Shown here in pieces: positions 57,058 to 64,000 of a stretch of DNA of 64,000 nt (position 1 is the first letter of the stretch; each line of letters opens with the position of its first letter). The stretch comes from Norana najaformis (taxonomy: Eukaryota; Annelida; Clitellata; Crassiclitellata; Hormogastridae): NCBI GenBank assembly GCA_964023275.1, contig OZ029921.1, positions 6,102,806-6,166,805 of the forward strand, written 5' to 3'. The notes beneath the pieces were generated by a model. That model saw only the letters and a program-made list of their open reading frames with translations. It searched no databases and was not told where the DNA came from. A program made the translations under genes and the position numbers.

Positions 57058-58921
57058 ATAATGATAATAATAATAATTAGCAACTGCTAATGCGCCAGTG
57101 TCTAATGCACAAGGCATCAACCGATGGCACACCAAAACCAAGCCACAATCAGGTCGATATCCAGAAGGTCAGTCCGCACGACAGAGAGGCAGCCTATGGT
57201 GGATAAGCAATTTGAAACAGGTAAGTTTTAAGTTGAGAACGAACAGACATAGGGAGGGAATTCCAAAATTTTGGTCCAGCAACCGAAAATGCTCGTTTAC
57301 CAGAACAGTTCTAGCCCAAGGAATGACCAGAGAAAGACAATCAGATGGCCTTGCAGAATAATGGTAAGTCTGGGGAATAAGGATTGATTTCAAGTATTGT
57401 GGTTGGCCATAGTTCAATGTTTTATAAACTGTAAATACTAATTTGAAACAAATCCTTTGCTGAACAGGAAGCCAGTGTAAAGATTTAAGCACAGGGGTTA
57501 TATGCTCATATTTAGAAATATTTGTTATGGCTCTAGCCAAGGAGTTCTAAACTCTTTGGAGTTTCTGCATGTTTGATTTAGTGATACCAACAAGAATGGA
57601 GTTACAATAGTCAAGACGACCAATGAGTTAGCTAAGGATATTCTGGAAGACATGGGGACATAATGCCTAATTCTGCGTATGTCTCGAATATACATATACG
57701 ATGACTTACAAATACCATTTACATAGTTTGTGAGTGACATGGTTGAATCGAAAACAACACCCAAGTCACGAGCAGTATCAGTCATCTCAATGAGTGAATC
57801 ACCCAGTTTTACAGATTTAAGCCATTCGAATATCTTAAGTTGCTGAGGAGTGCCAAGTAGTAGAAATTCAGTTTTCGAGGGGTTAAGGAGAATTTTATTT
57901 GCTGCCATCCAAGACTGCAGCTCTTCAAAGGCATCAGACAACAGCTGCACAGACGAGTGACAAGTCAAACTGTCAAATGAGATGTAGATTTGGGCGTCAT
58001 CAGCATAGAAATGATATCCCAGTGAATGATTGTCCAGCAGAGTACCTAGAGGTGTGGTGTATAATGTAAACAAAATAGGACCAAGTACAGAACCCTGCGG
58101 AACGCCACAAGTCAACGAGGCACTAGCTGAATAATGTCCACTTAAATATACAGATTGAGTGCGAGGGCTGAGGTAAGTAGCAAACCAGTGTAGGGCAGGA
58201 CCAGAAACTCCAAACCAATGTTGAAGACGATGCAAAAGGAGAGAGTGGTCGACAGTATCAAAGGCAGCAGACAAATCAAGGAGAACAAGTGCAGTCACCT
58301 TACCCTTATCCATGGAGCACATGATATCGTTATGAACAGCAAGCAGGGCAGATTCTGTTGAATGAAATTTACGGTATGCAGACTGAAATGGAGAAATTAC
58401 TGGGTTGGAAGAAAGGTGAGCTTGCATACGATTCAAAACTGCCCGTTCAAGAATTTTAGATATAAAATTCAAAGTTGAGATAGGTCTGTAATTAGACAGG
58501 TCACTTGGATCGAGAGAAGGTTTCTTTAGCAGAGGATGAACTATGGCATGAGCAAAACCAGAAAGAAAGGATCCCTCAAGCAATGAGAAATTGATAATTG
58601 ATGTAATGGTTGGACCAAGGACATCAAAACAATCTTTTAGGTAAGAAGTGGGAATGGTGTCTAGGAAAGAGGTTTTGTCAGATGAAGAAAATATGAGTCT
58701 GCGGACCTCCGCAAGAGTTGTTGGCAGAAAGTAATCCAAGACTGGAGGAGAAGAACCAGGAAGAAGAAATTTATCACAACAAATAACCATTAAATTTCAG
58801 CCTTATACCAGAAATCTTATCCGCAAAAAAAGGCCAAAAATTTACTGGCTAGCTCTTGGGTAGCACAGAACACGCCAAAAGATGAATTTAATTTCTCTCT
58901 GTGTAGTAATTTATTCAAAGC
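57058..58921 (-). mobile_element. 5'-truncated non-LTR retrotransposon (CR1/L2-like), RT domain present, inactivated
   Basis: The main frame (58790 to 57525) encodes 421 residues: SNYRPISTLNFISKILERAV at 99-118, LDLSAAFDTVDH at 171-182, GVPQGSVLGP at 229-238, the catalytic FYADDAQIYI at 261-270, and a KTEFLLLGTPQQ segment. The C-terminal part (HITPVLKSLHWLPVQQRICF) continues in another frame from about 57540 to 57169. A frameshift near 57605-57625 and an in-frame TAG at 57547-57549 break it. Upstream residues (NKLLHREKLNSSFGVFCATQ ... LAFFADKI-like) run in other frames to the truncation. The 3' end is GGCGCATTAGCAGTTGCTAA plus (ATT)n. CTAAATA at 57051-57057 and 58922-58928 is a probable target duplication in the surrounding array. 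Confidence 0.93.
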
Positions 58922-59380
58922 CTAAATACACATAAGCAATCAATCGATTTATATAGCACCCCTTTGCCTTAGACTTAAATTATGCACACTTATATTCCAA
59001 ATGATGCTTCGGTTAAGCACATACAAGTACTTATATACTGTACTCTGTAAATACTCACAGGGCTTATCAATTTATATAACACCCCCATTGCCTTAGAATC
59101 TTCAACTAAGCACACAGAAACACACAAGCGCATATATACTCGAAATACACATACCCTATAAACAAGTTTGAAATTAACACTAGGATTACAGTTTAATCAA
59201 TTTATGTAGCACCCCTTTGCTTCGACTCCAGTTAAGCACGCACAAATACACATACCCTTTACACAAGCTTGAAATTAACACTAGGCCTCTATACACGCTC
59301 AATTTTGTATAGCACCTATTTGCCTTAGACGCTTCAACTAAGCACAAGCGCATATATAATCATTTATATAGGGGGAAATA
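58922..59380. repeat. Array-like repeat, continued right of the LINE
   Basis: CTAAATACACATAAGCAATC resumes the array exactly as it reads elsewhere. Further units contain TTATATAGCACCCCTTTGCC and TTGAAATTAACACTAGG. Confidence 0.85.
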
Positions 59381-59554
59381 TTGTAAAATTACAAGTTCAC
59401 TTACTACTGCTGTCTTTCGGGTGGGTCATGGGCCTCATTCCAATACGAGGAGGAGCTACTGCGACTCTTGCGTGGTGTCCATCTTCTCTCATCTGTTCGA
59501 AGGAATCAAGAAAATACTTTTAGAAAGTAGAATTAACCGAGAATGGAAAATAAA

Positions 59555-60620
59555 AAAGCTGTGAAGCAAGTAAAACGGAAAGACATTGAAAATTGAGTGA
59601 GTGAATAAGTGAATGAAAAACCATTCTGCAACGACTATTTTGGATGCAGTTCAAACAGCCATTATTCTTCAGTTATTGTGTAGAACTGAAGAAACTGTTT
59701 GATGCAATTGATCAAGTTTTTATTTAACTGAATTACTGACCGAATCAACTAGGCACGGCTACGCTGGTACTTTTATAATAGACGCTAGGTCTAGGTCCAG
59801 TAGATCTAGATGTGGCGCTTTCCTGAAGTCCCGCGTCTGAGTAGATAACCTGATGATGCGCTAAATAATTAGCGGCTCAATGTCAACGGTATTTACATAA
59901 CATTCAAGCGCTTGAAACCGTGTGTAAAAGTAAGGCATAGACTCTTCAATTAATTACACACAAGCGCATATATACTCAATTTATGTGGGAACCCTTTGCC
60001 TTAGACTCTTCAATTAATATTTTCAATAGTTTTACCATATATCTCAGGCGCATAAACAATTTCATTGTATCTAGGCCTACACAACATATATATGCATGGC
60101 ATACACGCCAGTTAAGCACACACACAAGCGCACATACACTCTAAATACTTGATAGTGATATTAATTAATGCGTGAATAAACAATTTGCTTTCTTGGCCTT
60201 CCAAAAACAGTGATTGGAAAATAAAATTAAAAAGCTGTGAAGCAAGTAAAAATTTAAAGTCATTGAAACTGAGTGGATGAATAAGTAAATGAAAAACTAT
60301 TTTGCAACGACTATTTTCGGATGCGTTTATAACAGACGATAGATAGGTCTAGGGGTGGCTCTTGCAAGAGGTCCCCCTTTTGAGTAGATACCTGAAGAGG
60401 GGCTAAATAAGACACCTGCTTCCGGCATATCCGTCAAGCATTCAACTGTCTTGATACAGAAACCTTCCCACTGTTAATGGTATATCTACGTAATTATCTG
60501 GTCAGGGTCAACGGTATCTACATAACATCTACGTGTATTACTTACGACAGGAATTCAAGCGCTTGAAACCGTGTGTAGGCCTACAACTAAGGCATGGACT
60601 CTTCAATTTCAATTAAGCAC
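59555..60620. repeat. About 650-676-bp tandem duplication
   Basis: AAAAAGCTGTGAAGCAAGTA (about 59553 and 60230), AACGACTATTTT (about 59630 and 60305), GTCAACGGTAT and TTCAAGCGCTTGAAACCGTG (59903 and 60553), then AAGGCATRGACTCTTCAATT recur in order. The block also contains array units of the neighbouring type. Confidence 0.8.
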
Positions 60621-62060
60621 ACGCAAGCGCGTATATTCTAAAAACATATACTCTTTAAACGGGGTTGAAATTAACACTAGGCCTATAAATATATATAATC
60701 AATTTATATAGCACCCCTTTGATATGTGTATACATATTTATCGACACTTACGGAGACGAAGGTCTTGGAATGTTAAGCGCTTTTTCACTTCTCAGGCTTT
60801 CTGTCGCTTCAGTCACGGCCTCGCTTCTCCAGTCCACCAAAACTCCTCCTTCGAATAGCCCGAGTTCTTCAACTCGCTGCAACCCGTCCGAGCGAAGACT
60901 CTATCAATTCGCCCAGTAAATAGTAAGCCGCAGACGTTTCCCTTCTCCTTCGTTCACGCTTCGGGCTGACGTTACCCACATCAAGTTCAAGACCCATCTA
61001 CTGTATGCAAATCGCCTGAAATCAGACAGGTGTGTCTTGTGGCTTGTTGGCCCATTCGAGGGTCACGGTTCACTGACCACACAAGTTCAAGGGATGAAGA
61101 CAGCTAACGTTCTGCCTCAACTATCATACCGGGTATATAGCTATATACATATATACATATATGGTATATGTACCGGGTATATATAGGACACATGCATCAC
61201 ATCATTTATTCAGCGCCGAAATATAATGACAGCGCATCAACCGATGGCGATGAGCAATTTCGCATTCAAGCCAATCGAATACCATGCTACACAATGTAGG
61301 CCTATTTGAGAGCAGTTCAAACAAACCTCAACAACTCCTCTCATTTTGACTATAACATTCTCATTCACTTTCCATCAATACTGGTATTGATTTTTGTTTA
61401 GCTAAAATGATCTGTTTTATTCATTAAACCGTTGCTACTAGAAGCCACTACATAACCGATCGATTATATTACCTTACTTTAACTCACCCATTCAAACGAT
61501 AAAACAATTTTAACAACTCTATTAGGCAATGAAATTATATAAAATTGTGTCTTAGTCTTCAGCTATTTAGAAAGCCATCCACTGACCATCTATAAACTTT
61601 GAGACAAGATGGTTCTCATAAATGCATAACACTTAGTGCTGTTGTTGGACATTGCAAAAGATCCCTAATGTCAAGACATCGATCTGAAACTGACCCTTGC
61701 ACCTTTTCTCTTACTGAGTCGAGCTGATTCATCCCGGCCAAGAAGCACGTTTCACTTATGCAGCTCATGCGTGGCTTTAAGAAGCTAAGAAGCCCTACAT
61801 TATTGTAGACCTATTAATAACAATAATTATAATATTAGGCCTAATAGGTTTTTTAGCGCCGATGTTTAAGCTGGTTTTCCTGGCGAGGGTTTTGTGTAGC
61901 TTAGGTGTCTTGGTGTAAACGTTATAAATTTAGAATAACCGCCAAAGACTCTATTCGCACCTGCAGGCAGCAAACGTGCCACCTGCCTACTATGAACCAA
62001 CTCCAGACAGACACACGCACACACATACATACAGACTGTAAAGGAATGGTTAACACCTAG
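60621..62060. other. No gene seen; related 125-bp unit at 60960-61100
   Basis: AAGTTCAAGACCCATCTACT, GTATGCAAATCGCCTGAAAT and GAGGGTCACGGTTCACTGAC match the 36596-37045 tandem repeat. GCATCAACCGATGGCGATGA at about 61225 is a stub of the family D LINE end. A TATA-rich inverted patch lies at about 61130-61185. The ORF at 60719-60919 is unsupported. Confidence 0.5.
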
Positions 62061-62064
62061 CCAC

Positions 62065-62265
62065 CTAGCTGGGAAGTAAACATCAAGTCCGGCGATGCAC
62101 TGGCCCCATGTCCAGGACATTGGGACTAATCTATTGTCGGCTAAATGGTCTAAAGAAAATTAAATGAGCGCCTCCCCTACATCTCACTTGTGGCATATAC
62201 GAAAAGTAACCCGAACCCCTTAGATATACGATTAGGGTTAAAAACGGTAGGCGCTATATAGGCAG
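62065..62265 (+). mobile_element. tRNA-derived SINE, family 1, 3' part
   Basis: AGCTGGGAAGTAAACATCAA, ATGCACTGGCCCCATGTCCA, GGTCTAAAGAAAATTAAATG, AGCGCCTCCCCTACATCTCA and finally GTAGGCGCTATATAGGCAGT. It is collinear with 29018-29245. The preserved end gives the family's GGCGCTATATA terminus. Confidence 0.85.
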
Positions 62266-62489
62266 TGGAAAACTCTGTTCGAGACATAAGATAAAGGCGG
62301 CTCGAAGTCTACGTTTCTGGCAGCCGCTACAAATGTTGCTAACGTAAACAATAAATACTTCTGCATTCTACTTATAAACACAAACAATAAATACTTCTAA
62401 TTGTATACACGAAGGCATTTTCCTTGGTTTCTTAGACGACTGTGATAGCTGTTTGCTTGCTTGGGCGCCCGCACAATTGCGTGTAGTAA

Positions 62490-62835
62490 TACTATAATAA
62501 TAAATAATAATTATTAACTTCTAATGCGCATGTGTCTAATGCACAAGGCATCAACCGCTGGCGCATCAAAGCCAATACACAATCAGGCTAATATCCAGAA
62601 GGTCAGTCCACTAAGACAAAGAGGCAGCCTACGGTGGATAAACAATCTGAAAAAGGTAAGTTTTAAGTCGAGAACGAAATGAGAGAAGCGACTGAGCAAA
62701 ACGAACAGACACATAGATGGAGTTCCATAATTTAGGTCCAGCAACCGAAAAAGCCCATTCACCAGGAACAGCTCTAGTCTTATTTATAACAAGAGAAAGA
62801 GAAGGCGGATAAACGGGACACGTCATGAATTTATT
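62490..62835 (-). mobile_element. LINE 3' end, diverged relative of family D
   Basis: It starts with (AATAAT)n and CTTCTAATGCGCATGTGTCT, then GGCATCAACCGCTGGCGCAT. The minus strand encodes RAVPGEWAFSVAGPKLWNSI then RFAQSLLSFRSRLKTYLFQI, the usual extreme C-terminus of LINE ORF2 proteins (F..AGP.LWN.LP......F...LKT.LF). Here it is still open. Confidence 0.85.
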
Positions 62836-62879
62836 ATGCGCTCAAGATCAGTAAATCTGATCCCCAGGCGCGAGACAAG

Positions 62880-62992
62880 TGTGTGCAAGCAACTTGTCTA
62901 AGTTTGTTACACAGAGTTCCCTTAGCAGGTTCGAACCCACAATCGTTGGATTATAGACCCAGCGCGCTACCGCATCATTGATGGGTTTGAAG
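62880..62992 (-). mobile_element. tRNA-derived SINE, family 1, 5' part
   Basis: The minus strand reads GCGGTAGCGCGCTGGGTCTA (A box), GATTGTGGGTTCGAACCTGC (B box), then CTCTGTGTAAC and ACAAGTTGCTTGCACACAC, which match 28919-28975. The head resembles a tRNA with a TAT-type anticodon loop, but the acceptor stem does not close, so it is not called as a tRNA gene. Confidence 0.8.
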
Positions 62993-63154
62993 ACCAATTC
63001 AGATCTTTGGGCAGTTCACGGACATCGATGACGTCGCTGCCTGTTCTTCTTCAAGAAGGAGATGCCTTTCTTCAGCAACTGGGAACCGAGGACGATCAGA
63101 AGTTATGTGGAGAGCAGACAGACAGATGAACTCGAGATGTCGAACGCGTGACTC

Positions 63155-63345
63155 TCGAATAGGAAGTTTCTCTGATCCGAAGTAGGAGGAGAGCGGACAG
63201 AAGGATACGACGCTTGAATAGGAAGCTTCTCTGATCCGAAGTAGGAGGAGAGCGGACAGAAGGATACGACGCTTGAATAGGAAGCTTCTCTGATCCGAAG
63301 TAGGAGGAGAGCGGACAGAAGGATATGACGTTCGAATATAGGAAG
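63155..63345. repeat. 59-bp tandem repeat, about 3 copies
   Basis: GTAGGAGGAGAGCGGACAGA then AGGATACGACGCTTGAATAG and GAAGCTTCTCTGATCCGAA recur at 63182, 63241 and 63300. The last copy is degenerate. As 59 is not a multiple of 3, the minus ORF across it changes frame at each copy and is not a gene. Confidence 0.95.
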
Positions 63346-64000
63346 TCTCTCTGGCAGGAAGCGGATCTTCTTCCAAAGTCTTTGTGCGTTTCTAAAACAG
63401 TTTAGAGACCTTTATGAAACATATTAGATGGATCTAATAAGTGATCTAATCTGGCGCTAGATTTAAGCTTATGGATGCTTCTTTAAACTGTAATCGTAAT
63501 CATACATTTATATAGCGCCTCTTCAAGAGAAACCAATCTAGCCTTAATAATGTTAAATGTTATTAAGAATAGAACATTCACTCAGTAATTCTTTGATGTC
63601 ATTCAGGCCTAAACTAAAGGCGCATGTCTTCCAACTTGCTTACTCACTGTAGCCTGGCTTCTGGTTTCTCTGGTCTATCGGAATTCGACCCAGTTTCTCC
63701 AACGGATTATGATTTTGACTGCTATTCTGACTTGAAGCGACCATCGACTCATGTCCTGGGCATTATAATAACGGCGCTATAAAATTCATCAGAGTAGATT
63801 AGAATAGATTTAGTAAACATTGCTGAGAAAACTAGAAGAGTAAACAGTGGCAAGGTCGCACACACACACACGCAGAGCCCTACTAACAGATTTCCAGCTA
63901 GAGTTGAAAGACGCTCTGAGTTTCTAAAGCACGAAGCATCGAGGAGGAACGAATCCATAGATGTACACATCACTGTGTGTTATATAGATCTTTAGATTTA
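63346..64000. other. Intergenic, no gene seen
   Basis: A family H-type start (CATTTATATAGCGCCTCTTC) lies at about 63506 and ACGGCGCTATAAAATTCATC at about 63770. A (CA)n patch lies near 63858. No supported ORF. Confidence 0.5.

Noticed and set aside
62880-62992. tRNA gene on the minus strand (also considered at 5738 and 8300)
   Set aside because: A and B boxes are present, but the acceptor stem does not close or the anticodon loop is too large, and shared bodies downstream show SINEs.

Overview
The window is metazoan nuclear DNA, most likely from a marine invertebrate. The evidence is split genes with GT-AG introns, a type II Golgi-type glycosyltransferase, an IgGFc-binding-type protein, tRNA-derived SINEs, several non-LTR retrotransposon (LINE) families, a P-element/THAP9-type transposase relic, and very abundant micro- and minisatellites. 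No operons, rRNA genes, CRISPR arrays or intact tRNA genes are visible. I cannot name the species or phylum. Most short ORFs here come from simple repeats and were left out.

Layout. 0-5 kb: an 11-bp minisatellite, then the last five exons of an IgGFc-binding N-domain gene (+), whose introns are full of tandem repeats. 5-19 kb: no convincing host gene; dispersed repeats, purine/pyrimidine tracts, LINE 3' relics and a 0.5-kb foldback. 19.7-21.3 kb: a single-exon GT31 beta-1,3-galactosyltransferase (+). 21.3-26.8 kb: minisatellites, a pyrimidine-rich block, an AT-rich foldback and a decayed reverse transcriptase. 26.9-29.4 kb: the last two visible exons (-) of a hot-dog thioesterase-like gene. 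32-35.2 kb: a nearly full-length but broken THAP/P-element transposase (+), itself hit by other repeats. 36-44 kb: a duplicated low-copy module with exon-like pieces whose splice sites and frame are preserved. 44.3-54.1 kb: a roughly 9.7-kb satellite with a 39-40-bp monomer. 54.5-54.9 kb: a 400-bp hairpin. 55-61 kb: an array-like AT-rich repeat block into which LINEs have inserted, one flanked by a 7-bp target duplication. 61-64 kb: SINE and LINE tails and a 59-bp tandem repeat.

The likely functional genes are the IgGFc-binding-type gene (extracellular adhesion or mucus), the galactosyltransferase (Golgi glycan synthesis) and the thioesterase-like gene (lipid metabolism). They show no functional link. 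Two observations stand out. First, many unrelated repeat families share a terminal motif close to GGCGCTATA followed by a short tandem tail, which suggests a common LINE-recognised 3' end. Second, the 9.7-kb satellite starts exactly where a short related tract lies in the sister copy of the duplicated module, so its origin can be read from the flanks.
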